The notes beneath the pieces were generated by a model. The model worked only from the letters and a program-made list of their open reading frames with translations. It had not been told where the DNA came from and made no database searches. A DNA stretch of 32,066 nucleotides from Hyphomicrobium sp. (GTDB taxonomy: Bacteria; Pseudomonadota; Alphaproteobacteria; Rhizobiales; Hyphomicrobiaceae). Below are positions 23,432-31,573 of the stretch, in pieces. Numbering within the stretch: the stretch's first letter is position 1; the number at the start of each line of letters is the position of its first letter. Location of the stretch: contig JALHMJ010000020.1 of assembly GCA_022844105.1 (NCBI GenBank), forward strand, positions 1-32,066, read 5' to 3'. Both the position numbers and the translations under genes were made by a program.

Positions 23432-24364
23432 ATGCTGATAAAGGTGCTCGGGGCATCCGCCGGTGGCGGATTTCCGCAATGGAATTGCAATGGGTCAATG
23501 AGCGCCAGTGCGCGGACCGGTCACCCGGGATTTGCGCCTCGCACACAGTCGTCACTCGCGGTTTGCGCAGACGGTCGTCGCTGGGTTTTATTGAATTGCT
23601 CGCCGGATCTGCGCCAGCAACTCGCCGCTACGCCCGCCCTGTGGCCAGACCCAATGGGGTCTTTGCGCAATTCGCCGATCAAGGCGGTCATCGTCACCAA
23701 CGCGGACGTCGATCACATCATAGGCCTGATAAACTTGCGCGAAGGTACGCCGTTTACCATCTACGGCTCCGATCGCGTCTTAAAGACCATCCAAGCCAAT
23801 TCGGTTTTCAACGTCTGCAATCCAGAACTCGTGCCGCGAATTGAGTTGCCGCTCGACCAACCGGTGGTTCTCGAAGATCACGGCGAAGATCTGGGACTGA
23901 CCGTCGAAGCGTTCGCCGTACCGGGCAAAATCGCCTTGTTTCTCGAAGATACGGCCGGTGGGAAGTCCTTCGGCAGCCGTGATGGTGACACCATCGGGCT
24001 CAAGGTCACTGAAACGGTCAGCGGGCGCTTTTTCTATTACGTGCCGGGATGCGCGGAGGTCGATCCGCCGCTCGCCAATCGCCTGAAGGGCGCTCCTCTC
24101 TTATTCTTTGACGGCACGCTCTATACCGACGACGAAATGATCCGGCAGGGATTACTGAATAAAACTGGCGCTCGGATGGGACACATCTCAATCTCCGGGT
24201 CAAACGGTTCGATTGCCGCGTTCAAGGACCTGGACGTGGCGCGCAAAATCTACGTGCACATCAACAATTCCAACCCCGTACTCGACGATCACTCCCCAGA
24301 GCGTAAAGTGGCTGAAAAGGCCGGCTGGGAAGTTGGCTTCGACGGAATGGAGATCATGATATGA
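23432..24364 (+). CDS. pqqB: PQQ biosynthesis protein PqqB
   Basis: A 310-residue metallo-beta-lactamase-fold protein of the PQQ pathway, implicated as a hydroxylase acting on the Glu-Tyr dipeptide product. Visible features are LGASAGGGFPQWNCN at the N-terminus, the metal-binding TNADVDHIIGLINLREG and the C-terminal GHISISGSNG with HINNSNPVLD. The length is typical. Its stop overlaps the pqqC start (ATGA). The operon spacing from pqqA is large because of the intervening hairpin, but no promoter is obvious. Confidence 0.96.
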   Translation: MLIKVLGASAGGGFPQWNCNGSMSASARTGHPGFAPRTQSSLAVCADGRRWVLLNCSPDLRQQLAATPALWPDPMGSLRNSPIKAVIVTNADVDHIIGLINLREGTPFTIYGSDRVLKTIQANSVFNVCNPELVPRIELPLDQPVVLEDHGEDLGLTVEAFAVPGKIALFLEDTAGGKSFGSRDGDTIGLKVTETVSGRFFYYVPGCAEVDPPLANRLKGAPLLFFDGTLYTDDEMIRQGLLNKTGARMGHISISGSNGSIAAFKDLDVARKIYVHINNSNPVLDDHSPERKVAEKAGWEVGFDGMEIMI

Positions 24365-25134
24365 CGGACGTCCATCTGAAGGGTACCGCCCGCACCGACA
24401 ATCGCCTCTGGTCTGGGCAGGAATTCGAGGCCGCTATCCAGGCGGTGGGTGCGGAGCGCTATCATGACAAACACCCGTTCCATAAGCTGCTGCACGGCGG
24501 CAAGCTGAAGAAGAGCCAGGTCGCGGCCTGGGCGTTGAACCGCTATTGCTACCAATCGGCCGTGCCGCGTAAGGATGCGGCCCTCATCAGCCGGACGCTG
24601 GACCGTGAGCTTCGCCGGGAGTGGATGCACCGCGTCCTGGAACATGACGGATATGGCGATGACACCGGCGGCATCGAACGCTGGCTCGTACTGACCGACG
24701 CGCTCGGACTTGAGCGCGCGTACGTCCAGTCGATGCGCGGCGCTCTGCCGGCGACGCGTTTCGCGGTCGAAGCCTATGTCACGTTCGTTCGCGAGCAGCC
24801 GCTGACCATTGCGGTTGCCTCCTCGCTGACGGAACTTTTTGCGCCCAAGATTCACAAGGAGCGCATCGCCGGCATGCTGGAAGGCTACGATTTCATCAAC
24901 GACACGGTGATGGGATATTTCAAGAAACGGCTCGTGCAGGCGCCGGCCGACGCCGATTTTGCGTTGAACTACATCAAGCAGCATGCCGCCACACGCGCCG
25001 AGCAGGAAGCCTGCGTCGATGCCGTGCGGTTCAAGTGCAATGTCCTTTGGGTGCAGCTTGACGCGCTCCATCATGCCTATATCAACGGCAACGTGCCGCC
25101 CGGTGCGTGGCAGCCTGAGGATGTCGGCACATGA
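24361..25134 (+). CDS. pqqC: PQQ synthase PqqC
   Basis: A 257-residue cofactor-free oxidase that catalyses the last step, ring closure and eight-electron oxidation to PQQ. The sequence carries the conserved YHDKHPFHKLLHGGKL helix, the ALNRYCYQSAVPRKDA region with active-site Arg, Tyr and Lys, and the long helices of a haem-oxygenase-like fold. Its last bases overlap the pqqD start (ATGA at 25131). The length is usual for the family. Confidence 0.96.
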   Translation: MTDVHLKGTARTDNRLWSGQEFEAAIQAVGAERYHDKHPFHKLLHGGKLKKSQVAAWALNRYCYQSAVPRKDAALISRTLDRELRREWMHRVLEHDGYGDDTGGIERWLVLTDALGLERAYVQSMRGALPATRFAVEAYVTFVREQPLTIAVASSLTELFAPKIHKERIAGMLEGYDFINDTVMGYFKKRLVQAPADADFALNYIKQHAATRAEQEACVDAVRFKCNVLWVQLDALHHAYINGNVPPGAWQPEDVGT

Positions 25135-25457
25135 GTTTGGGTCAATACGCCAAGCGCGAGCGAACCTTGATTACGGGCGCGTGCCGTCCGAGCCTGCCGC
25201 GTTTTGTAAAAATGCGGCACGATGCTGGTCGGGGCCGCTGGATACTTTTGGCGCCCGAACGCGTGTTTAACCCCGACGACATCGCGGTCGCCGTGCTGCA
25301 AAAGTGCGACGGAGAGCGGTCAGTCGCCGACATCGCCGGCATTTTGGCCGACGAGTACAAGGCCCCGCTCGACCTCATCTTGAACGACATCATCGACATG
25401 CTGCAGGACCTCGCAGACAAGGGCGTGCTGAACGCTGGCGAACTGTCCCAACAATAA
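25131..25457 (+). CDS. pqqD: PqqA-binding chaperone PqqD
   Basis: A 108-residue PqqA-binding protein of the RRE (RiPP recognition element) type that presents PqqA to PqqE. The winged-helix fold shows as VFNPDDIAVAVLQKCDGERSV, listed here by segment, then VADIAGILADEYKAP and LILNDIIDMLQDLADKGVL. The N-terminal 25 residues are variable. It is 14 bases before the pqqE start. It is separate from PqqE and PqqC, unlike fused forms in some methylotrophs. Confidence 0.94.
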   Translation: MSLGQYAKRERTLITGACRPSLPRFVKMRHDAGRGRWILLAPERVFNPDDIAVAVLQKCDGERSVADIAGILADEYKAPLDLILNDIIDMLQDLADKGVLNAGELSQQ

Positions 25458-25471
25458 AACGGAGCGAAGCC

Positions 25472-26632
25472 ATGAACGAGGTCACCCCCGTCGAAGCAAC
25501 AGCCGTCAGCGCTGTCGATCCGTCGTGCGCCCGTGCACCGGTCGGCATGCTGTGCGAGCTGACGCATCGCTGCCCATTACAGTGCCCGTACTGCTCCAAT
25601 CCCACGGATCTGGAGCGTGTCGCGACGGAACTGACCACGGCGGAATGGCAGGATGTCATGCGCCAGGCGGGAGAGCTTGGCATCTTGCAAGTCCATCTTT
25701 CCGGTGGCGAACCGACCGTCCGCAAGGATCTGGAGGACATTCTCGACGCGGCGGTCAAGGCAGGGCTTTACACAAACCTCATCACCGCTGGCGTGACGCT
25801 CGGCCGCGAGCGCATGATGAAGTTGGCCGAGATCGGCCTCGATCACGTGCAGCTTTCAATTCAGGACGTGGATTCGGATAACGCGGATCGCATTTCTGCT
25901 TACAAGGGCGGGCTTGCCAAAAAGATTGAAGTTTCGCAGTGGGCGAAAGAGGCCGGTATGGCCTTAACGATCAATGCGCCGATCCACCGCCAGAACATCC
26001 TCAATGTGCCGCGGATGATCGAGTTTGCGATCGAGTGTGGCGCCGGGCGCATCGAGATTGCACATGTGCAGTATTATGCCTGGGCCCTCCTCAATCGATC
26101 GACGCTCATGCCGACGCGCGAGAGTTTCATGACGGCGGCCAAACAGGTCGAACAGGCGCGCGAAAAATACAAAGGCATCATCGTCATCGACATGGTCGTG
26201 CCCGACTACTATGCAAAATTTCCCAAACCGTGCATGGGCGGATGGGCCAAACAGATCCTGAACGTCACGCCGTCGGGGCGCGTGCTGCCGTGCCATGCCG
26301 CCGAGTCGATTACGCACCTTCAGTTCGATAACGTGAAGGATCGCAGGCTCGCCGATATCTGGCTCAACGGCGACGCTTTCAACAAGTATCGCGGCACCGA
26401 ATGGATGCAGGAGCCGTGCCGGTCCTGCCCACGCAAGGAAGTCGATTTCGGCGGCTGCCGCTGCCAGGCTTTCGCGCTGACGGGCAATGCGACGAATACC
26501 GACCCGGCCTGCTCACTCTCTCCCTTGCACGAAGAGTGGGCCAAGGTGGCTGAGGTCGAGAGCCACTCCACCCCTCCCGAATTTGTCTATCGCCGGGTCG
26601 GCGCCGCAAAGGTGACGGTTGGAGGCACTTGA
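25472..26632 (+). CDS. pqqE: PqqA peptide cyclase PqqE
   Basis: A 386-residue radical-SAM/SPASM enzyme that forms the carbon-carbon bond between Glu and Tyr of PqqA. The SAM cluster motif is Cys34-x3-Cys38-x2-Cys41 (HRCPLQCPYC). The SPASM region near the C-terminus has CRSCPRKEVDFGGCRCQAF, with the paired Cys of auxiliary clusters. GGEPTVRKD follows the usual GGE for SAM binding. GGAGCGAAG lies before the ATG at 25472. The length is normal and the pqqABCDE order is complete. Confidence 0.96.
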   Translation: MNEVTPVEATAVSAVDPSCARAPVGMLCELTHRCPLQCPYCSNPTDLERVATELTTAEWQDVMRQAGELGILQVHLSGGEPTVRKDLEDILDAAVKAGLYTNLITAGVTLGRERMMKLAEIGLDHVQLSIQDVDSDNADRISAYKGGLAKKIEVSQWAKEAGMALTINAPIHRQNILNVPRMIEFAIECGAGRIEIAHVQYYAWALLNRSTLMPTRESFMTAAKQVEQAREKYKGIIVIDMVVPDYYAKFPKPCMGGWAKQILNVTPSGRVLPCHAAESITHLQFDNVKDRRLADIWLNGDAFNKYRGTEWMQEPCRSCPRKEVDFGGCRCQAFALTGNATNTDPACSLSPLHEEWAKVAEVESHSTPPEFVYRRVGAAKVTVGGT

Positions 26633-26855
26633 GCCCGGACGCTTAAAGCCACTGGCAGACCGGTGAATCTCGGTGTAATAAACGCGCCGGCTGAAATCTT
26701 CTTCGCCTTTCCGGGCGTTGATGTTTCACCGAGCCGCGGGGTCGTATTCATCCGGGGTTCAGGTGGACTTTGGCAACGTAACAGCTAGGGTCGTAATAAG
26801 TGGATCCACGGACCGTCAACAAAGGTTACCGTGCCACGTTCGGGAGGAAGTGCAG

Positions 26856-27224
26856 ATGATGAAGTGGGTTATTGCCGCCGGGTTGATCCTGGCTGCTCCG
26901 TTCGCCGCCTCGGCTCAGGACGCCGAAGCCGGAAAAGCCGTATTCAAGAAGTGTGCTGCTTGCCATCAGATTGGCAAGAACGGTCTTGGTCCAAACCTCC
27001 AGTGCGTTGACGGCCGTGCAGCCGGCACGGTTGAAGGCTATGCGGGTTATTCGGACGCTGTGAAGAAGTCGGGCATCACCTGGGACGATGCCAAGCTTCT
27101 GTCGTGGTTTGAAAAAGACGATGCCGTTATCCCGGGCAATAAGATGATCTTCCCGGCCGGCGTCAAGGATCCGACGGATCGCGCCAACCTGCTCGCCTAC
27201 ATCAAGAGCGAGTGCAAGAAGTAA
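26856..27224 (+). CDS. Class I periplasmic cytochrome c
   Basis: A 122-residue secreted cytochrome c. Residues 1-20 are a signal peptide (MMKWVIAAGLILAAPFAASA). Haem attachment is Cys33-x2-Cys36-His37 (CAACHQIG), and the sixth ligand is Met97 in NKMIFPAG. GPNL, YSDAVKKSGITW and LLAYIKSEC follow the mitochondrial-type c order. Two further cysteines, Cys50 and Cys120, could form a disulfide. GGGAGGAAG precedes the start. It follows pqqE by 223 bases, and a terminator follows it. It may carry electrons from a PQQ dehydrogenase, which is inferred from position; other respiratory roles are possible. Confidence 0.9.
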   Translation: MMKWVIAAGLILAAPFAASAQDAEAGKAVFKKCAACHQIGKNGLGPNLQCVDGRAAGTVEGYAGYSDAVKKSGITWDDAKLLSWFEKDDAVIPGNKMIFPAGVKDPTDRANLLAYIKSECKK

Positions 27225-27248
27225 GCTTGCTACCGACGATAGATTTTT

Positions 27249-27290
27249 GAACCGTCGCCGGAGTTCCCGGTGGCGGTTCTCTTTTTTGTT
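27249..27290 (+). terminator. Rho-independent terminator after the cytochrome c gene
   Basis: A 13-bp stem with two wobble pairs (arms 27249-27261 and 27267-27279) and a 5-base loop, followed by T6 at 27282-27287, fits an intrinsic terminator on the plus strand 25 bases after the cytochrome stop. The minus strand has no U tract after the hairpin, so it does not serve folK equally. Confidence 0.85.
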
Positions 27291-27351
27291 TCAACGGAAC
27301 TCCGGAACCAGACCAGGCATCGATGGCCAGGGGCTCAGGCAGCGCTTGCCG

Positions 27352-27852
27352 TCAGCGGTCGGGCCAGAGGCTACAATCATCGGTTTTGATTGCGGCCGCC
27401 AGCTCGGTCACCGAACGTCCCCGAACGAATACATCGGGAGCTATATCGAGCAGCGGCACGAGAACGAACGAGCGCTGCTCGATATAGGGATGAGGCAGCT
27501 TCAAATCCGGGTCATCGACCGTTTCGCCGCGATAGGTCAGGACATCGACGTCGATCAATCGCGGGCCCCACTTGACCTGCCGGACGCGCCCCATTTCATC
27601 TTCGACGGCCAAGCATCGGCGCAACAGATCGTGCGGTGGGACCGATGTCGCGACGGAAATCGCCGCATTGGCAAACCAGTCCTGCTCGGCAATTCCCCAG
27701 GGAGCGGACCGGTAGAGGCGCGAAGCGCGGACGAGACGCACCGCGCCATCTCTACAGAGCAGATCTACAGCGCGGGCGATGTTGCCAGCCTTATCACCGA
27801 CATTGGAACCGATGCCGATCAGAGCGTCGAAATCCGGCGCAGGCTCAGTCAT
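27352..27852 (-). CDS. folK: 2-amino-4-hydroxy-6-hydroxymethyldihydropteridine pyrophosphokinase
   Basis: A 166-residue HPPK that transfers pyrophosphate from ATP to 6-hydroxymethyl-dihydropterin in folate synthesis. Visible features are LIGIGSNVGDKAGNIARAV, SRLYRSAPWGIAEQDWFANA and the catalytic core GPRLIDVDVLTYRG, with LPHPYIEQRSFVLVPLLDIAPD, all cited as segments. The ATG at 27852 overlaps the end of phhB by 8 bases (ATGACTGA). A start at 27867 is also in frame, adding MPTSN only. Translation is probably coupled to phhB. It may feed folate, H4MPT-linked pterins, or both. Confidence 0.94.
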   Translation of the reverse strand: MTEPAPDFDALIGIGSNVGDKAGNIARAVDLLCRDGAVRLVRASRLYRSAPWGIAEQDWFANAAISVATSVPPHDLLRRCLAVEDEMGRVRQVKWGPRLIDVDVLTYRGETVDDPDLKLPHPYIEQRSFVLVPLLDIAPDVFVRGRSVTELAAAIKTDDCSLWPDR

Positions 27853-28222
27853 ATTTGACGTAGGCAAAGCGCGGATCTGCTGGCGTGCCTTCGAGGGAGT
27901 TGCTGGTATCGGATGCCGGCTGCCACTGGATGACTTCTTCGATCTTCTTGGCCAGATGCAGGTCCTTGTCGGTGATCCCTTTGGCCGAATGGGTCATGAG
28001 ACGAACTTCGACCCAAGCATAGGACGCTGTGATGTCGGGGTGATGCCATGCGGCTTCGGCCAAATGGCCAACCGTATTGACCACCATCAAGGTTCCCTTC
28101 CAGCTGTTCGTCTTGTAGGTCCGCCTGATCCACCCATCCTCCAGCCGCCAAGTGGGCAAATTCTGTTTCAGCCAAGCTTCGACCTCGGCTGCCGGCATGG
28201 CTTTGTCGCGGGACAGGGTCAT
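27845..28222 (-). CDS. phhB: Pterin-4a-carbinolamine dehydratase family protein
   Basis: A 125-residue PCD/DcoH-family protein. The catalytic motif is present in full: Glu56-x3-His60-His61-Pro62, Tyr68, His78 and Asp85, with spacing 3-5-9 as in the family rule [EDKH]-x3-H-[HN]-P. It dehydrates 4a-hydroxytetrahydropterins. DcoH-like genes often occur in H4MPT gene sets of methylotrophs, where their exact job is unsettled. The C-terminal 22 residues (TSNSLEGTPADPRFAYVKYD) are longer than in PhhB. It overlaps folK and diverges from the beta-RFAP synthase gene with about 146 bases between starts. Confidence 0.88.
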   Translation of the reverse strand: MTLSRDKAMPAAEVEAWLKQNLPTWRLEDGWIRRTYKTNSWKGTLMVVNTVGHLAEAAWHHPDITASYAWVEVRLMTHSAKGITDKDLHLAKKIEEVIQWQPASDTSNSLEGTPADPRFAYVKYD

Positions 28223-28368
28223 TCGTGCAATTCCTTGATGTGGCAGGGATTGACTTTTGCTGCGTCACCGTAGATCGACTGGGGTCCGCCTTCAATCGTC
28301 TCTCGCATTCCGGTGCGACGCTTTTTGCGACCCGGCGCCAACTTCAAACACTCGGGCTCATTCGACCG

Positions 28369-29319
28369 ATGCGGGCCATCACCGTCAGTGCACCTGCCCG
28401 CCTGCACCTGGGGTTTGTCGACCTCAACGGGTCGCTCGGACGCAAGTACGGCTCGATCGGACTGGCCGTTAATCAACCGGCCACGGTTTTGACCGTTCGC
28501 GAGGCTGAGCGCCTGTCAGCGAGTGGACCCGAGCGCGAACGCGCCGAGAAGGCGTTGCGTCGCTTTGCGGATCTTTATGGCGAAGGCCAGTCGTTTGCAG
28601 TCGAGGTCACGCACGCCATTCCGGCGCATGCGGGGCTGGGTTCTGGGACGCAGCTTGCGTTGGCAATCGGCGCGGCCATTCGGGCTCTGGCGCGCCGTTC
28701 GGTTTCGGATCAATCCCTTGGCGAAATCGTTGAGCGCGGGGCCCGGTCTGCGATCGGGATTACCGCTTTTGAGCGAGGCGGGTTCATTGTCGACGGCGGA
28801 CGGGGCACCCTACAACAACCACCGCCAACGGTTGTCCGCCTTGATTTTCCAACTGACTGGCGCGCCATCCTGGTTCTCGACCCGCGCGATGTCGGCGTGC
28901 ACGGGGAAAAAGAAACGGCCGCATTCCAGGCGCTCCCCGAATTCCCTGAAGCCCTGTCGGGACATTTGTGTCGCCTGACGCTGATGCGACTTCTACCGGG
29001 CATTGTCGAACATGACATTGCGGCGTTTGGGGCCGCGCTGAGCGAGATCCAGTCGATTGTCGGACAGCATTTTTCAGCGGCACAGGGTGGCGCAGGATGG
29101 TCGAGCCCGGCGGTCGGGCACATCGTCAAGCGGCTCGGCGAGGCCGGGGCGAGCGGCCTTGGACAGAGTTCATGGGGTCCAACCGGCTTTGCATTTGTCG
29201 ATAGCGAGGCTGCGGCGCAGCGCCTCTATTCTTCTTTAGTCGAAGAGGCTAAAGCGGTGCGGCTCGAGCTTAGGATTGTGCAGGGTCGCAACTCCGGCGC
29301 CGTCATCGGCCCCGCCTGA
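28369..29319 (+). CDS. mptG: Beta-ribofuranosylaminobenzene 5'-phosphate synthase (beta-RFAP synthase)
   Basis: A 316-residue GHMP-kinase-fold enzyme that joins p-hydroxy- or p-aminobenzoate to PRPP, the first dedicated step of (dephospho-)tetrahydromethanopterin. Features are the start MRAITVSAPARLHLGFVDLN, the GHMP-like IPAHAGLGSGTQLALAIG, and GLGQSSWGPTGFAF near the C-terminus. The ATG at 28369 is chosen over a frame start at 28225 because the earlier residues have no GHMP pattern. In methylotrophs this gene is a marker of the H4MPT C1 pathway. Its neighbours mtdB and mch are in the same pathway. Confidence 0.93.
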   Translation: MRAITVSAPARLHLGFVDLNGSLGRKYGSIGLAVNQPATVLTVREAERLSASGPERERAEKALRRFADLYGEGQSFAVEVTHAIPAHAGLGSGTQLALAIGAAIRALARRSVSDQSLGEIVERGARSAIGITAFERGGFIVDGGRGTLQQPPPTVVRLDFPTDWRAILVLDPRDVGVHGEKETAAFQALPEFPEALSGHLCRLTLMRLLPGIVEHDIAAFGAALSEIQSIVGQHFSAAQGGAGWSSPAVGHIVKRLGEAGASGLGQSSWGPTGFAFVDSEAAAQRLYSSLVEEAKAVRLELRIVQGRNSGAVIGPA

Positions 29320-29359
29320 CCTTGACGGTCAATAAAATTCTTCACGGGAGATCAGAACA

Positions 29360-30265
29360 ATGAGCGAAGCGACACCCATCCTGCACATGCTGGACCCGCG
29401 CAAGCACGTCAGCCCGTTCGACGTGAACATGGCTGCCGACGCGGGCTTCAAGGTGATCGTTCCCTACACGAACGTCGAACTGACCGACGTCACGCCGCTC
29501 ATTCAGGATGCGATCTTCTCACGCCCGCCCAACTATGGTGTTCGCACCGGCTTCTTCATGGGCGGGAAAGACGCCATCGTCGCGCTCGACATGCTCGACG
29601 CGGCCCGCAAGGCGCTGGTGCCACCGTTCGAATGTTCGACGTTCGCCGATCCGGCCGGCTCATTCACCACGGCAGCAGCCATGGTCGCGTGTGTCGAGCG
29701 GGTCTTGAAGCTGAAATTCGGTCGCTCATGGAAGGGCGTCAAAGTCGCCGTGTTCGGCGCGACCGGCGTCGTTGGCTTTGCCTCCTCGATCATCGCGGCA
29801 CTCGAAGGCGCGCACGTGCAGCTCGTCGCGCACCGCGGGGTCGATCGTGTCATCAAGAGCGCTGCGGTATCCAAGGAGCGGTTCGGCGTCGATCTCGAGC
29901 CGGTGAACGGCGAGACGGTTGAACAGCGTGGCGAAGTGATTGCCAACGCGGAGGTCATCTTTGCTGCCGCCGCAGCCGGCGTGCAGGTCGTTTCCAAGCA
30001 ACAGCTGGCGACTGCCAAGAACCTGCTCGCGATCGCCGACGTGAACGCCGTGCCGCCCGCCGGCGTCGAAGGCATGGATTTGTTCATGGACGGCCAGCCC
30101 CTCGGTGAGACCGGCGTTCTGGGTGTCGGACCGCTGGCCATTGGCGACATCAAATACAAAACGGAGTCGGAGCTGTTCAAACAAATGCTCAGTTCCGACA
30201 AGGCGCTGTCGCTCGACTTCCGCCACGCCTATGCCAAGGCGAAGGAGCTCACCGGGCTCGTCTGA
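29360..30265 (+). CDS. mtdB: NAD(P)-dependent methylene-tetrahydromethanopterin dehydrogenase
   Basis: A 301-residue MtdA/MtdB-type dehydrogenase that oxidises methylene-H4MPT to methenyl-H4MPT. Features are LHMLDPRKHVSPFDVNMAAD, the FFMGGKDAIVALDMLD segment and the Rossmann-like VAVFGATGVVGFASSIIAALEG near residues 129-150, cited in part. MtdB uses NAD or NADP with H4MPT, while MtdA also uses methylene-H4F and NADP; sequence alone does not fully separate them. The H4MPT gene neighbours favour MtdB. A GGGAG lies 10 bases before the start. It ends 15 bases before a REP-like repeat. Confidence 0.88.
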   Translation: MSEATPILHMLDPRKHVSPFDVNMAADAGFKVIVPYTNVELTDVTPLIQDAIFSRPPNYGVRTGFFMGGKDAIVALDMLDAARKALVPPFECSTFADPAGSFTTAAAMVACVERVLKLKFGRSWKGVKVAVFGATGVVGFASSIIAALEGAHVQLVAHRGVDRVIKSAAVSKERFGVDLEPVNGETVEQRGEVIANAEVIFAAAAAGVQVVSKQQLATAKNLLAIADVNAVPPAGVEGMDLFMDGQPLGETGVLGVGPLAIGDIKYKTESELFKQMLSSDKALSLDFRHAYAKAKELTGLV

Positions 30266-30280
30266 TCGCTGCGATCTGAT

Positions 30281-30394
30281 CCCCTCTCCCCGCATGTGGG
30301 GAGGGGGTTAGGGTGAGGGGCAGCCGCTTATTCAGAGCGAGAAGCTGCCCCTCACCCCAACCCTCTCCCCATTGCAAGAGCAATGGGGAGAGGG
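30281..30394. repeat. Inverted pair of REP-like palindromes
   Basis: Two REP-like units face each other. The unit arms GGGGAG...CAGC (30298-30324) and its reverse (30344-30370) match at 25 of 27 bases. Each unit also forms its own hairpin: CCCCTCTCCCC/GGGGAGGGG near 30281-30306, and a perfect 15-bp stem with loop AAGA at 30361-30394. The CCCTCACCC...CCCTCTCCCC sequence is a common alphaproteobacterial repeat type. The final bases abut the next gene's Shine-Dalgarno. Confidence 0.85.
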
Positions 30395-30400
30395 AGTAAT

Positions 30401-31573
30401 ATGGCATCCCCAGAACCATCCTCGCCGCCAACGGTTCTCATCGCTGGCTTTTCGGGACGGTCGCTCGCACAATCGGCACGGCGGGCGGGCTATCTGCCAC
30501 TGGTCGTTGATTGCTTCGGCGATCTCGATACCCGCGTGGCGGCGCATGATTTCGTTTGCTTGCCGGCGCGCGTGCAGATCGGCTTTACCCGCCGGCCGCT
30601 CCTCGACGCTCTCCACGCTCTGGCGGACCGAGCGCCCAGCGCGCCCATCGGGCTCGTGCTCGGCGGGGGCTTTGAGTGCAATCCGAAACTCGTCGCCCGG
30701 CTCAGCGAGCACTTTCGACTGATCGGCAACAGCGCGGAAACCATCCAGCGCGTCAAAGACCCCACTGTGTTTTTCGGAACGCTGGCCAACCTTGGCATTC
30801 GTCACCCACAGACTGAAATCAAACCGCCGGCAGATCGGACGGGATGGCTGATGAAGCGGATCGGCGGCAGTGGCGGGCTGCATATCCATTGTTGCCCCGA
30901 GACATTCGAGCCAGACGCGCGGCGTTATTTTCAGCGTGAACATCCAGGCGATGCGATTTCTGTTCTGGCAGTCGCAAGTCCGCGCGGAACGGCCGTCGCA
31001 CTCTCGCGACAATGGCCCTCACCGCGCCGGCGGCGGCCCTATCGCTATGGAGGAGCCGTATCCGGGCTGGCGGTGGAGGCGGACTTGGAAGCGTATCTGA
31101 TCGATAGCGCCGTGACGGTCGTCAACGCGTTCGGTCTGACAGGACTCGTATCGCTCGATTTCGTCGTCCATGACGGCGAACCGCTGCTGCTCGAAGTCAA
31201 CCCGCGGCCTGGCGCCACACTCGACATTTTCGACGATGCGTCGGGCAGCCTTTTCGCGTCCCACGTTGTCGCGTCCGCGGGTGATAATCCGGCCGCTGTG
31301 CTGAAGGATCGCTGGGCTCCGCCGCGTGCGGCCGCCGCCGCATATCTTTACGCCGACCGGGGATCATTGACCGTCGAAGCCCTCGACTGGCCAGAGTGGG
31401 TTGCGGACCGGCCGGCGCCAGGGACGGTGATTGCTCGCGGCCAGCCGCTGGCGACCGTGACTGCGACAGCGTTAACCAGCCGGGATGCGGAACGCCTCTG
31501 CCGTGAGCGCTTATTGGCGCTGGCTGAACTCGTGTATGAAGGCTCGAAACGGGAAGGACACGTTAGACCATGA
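30401..31573 (+). CDS. ATP-grasp protein of the methylotrophy (H4MPT) cluster
   Basis: A 390-residue ATP-grasp protein. It opens with a Rossmann-like AGFSGRSLAQSARRAGYLPLVVD (residues about 15-37, cited in part). The ATP-grasp core shows GWLMKRIGGSGGLHI, a nucleotide-binding strand, and the Mg2+ site LLLEVNPRPGATLDIFDD with Glu-x-Asn. I take it as the Orf5-type ATP-grasp gene found next to mtdB and mch in methylotrophs; its step in H4MPT or cofactor synthesis is not settled. The ATG at 30401 follows AGGGAG; a start at 30383 would lie inside the repeat. Its TGA overlaps the mch start. Confidence 0.82.
   Translation: MASPEPSSPPTVLIAGFSGRSLAQSARRAGYLPLVVDCFGDLDTRVAAHDFVCLPARVQIGFTRRPLLDALHALADRAPSAPIGLVLGGGFECNPKLVARLSEHFRLIGNSAETIQRVKDPTVFFGTLANLGIRHPQTEIKPPADRTGWLMKRIGGSGGLHIHCCPETFEPDARRYFQREHPGDAISVLAVASPRGTAVALSRQWPSPRRRRPYRYGGAVSGLAVEADLEAYLIDSAVTVVNAFGLTGLVSLDFVVHDGEPLLLEVNPRPGATLDIFDDASGSLFASHVVASAGDNPAAVLKDRWAPPRAAAAAYLYADRGSLTVEALDWPEWVADRPAPGTVIARGQPLATVTATALTSRDAERLCRERLLALAELVYEGSKREGHVRP

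Noticed and set aside
30281..30394. The palindromic repeats as a CRISPR array or intrinsic terminator
   Set aside because: There are only two inverted units and no spacers, and no U tract follows the hairpins; they fit a REP-type element.
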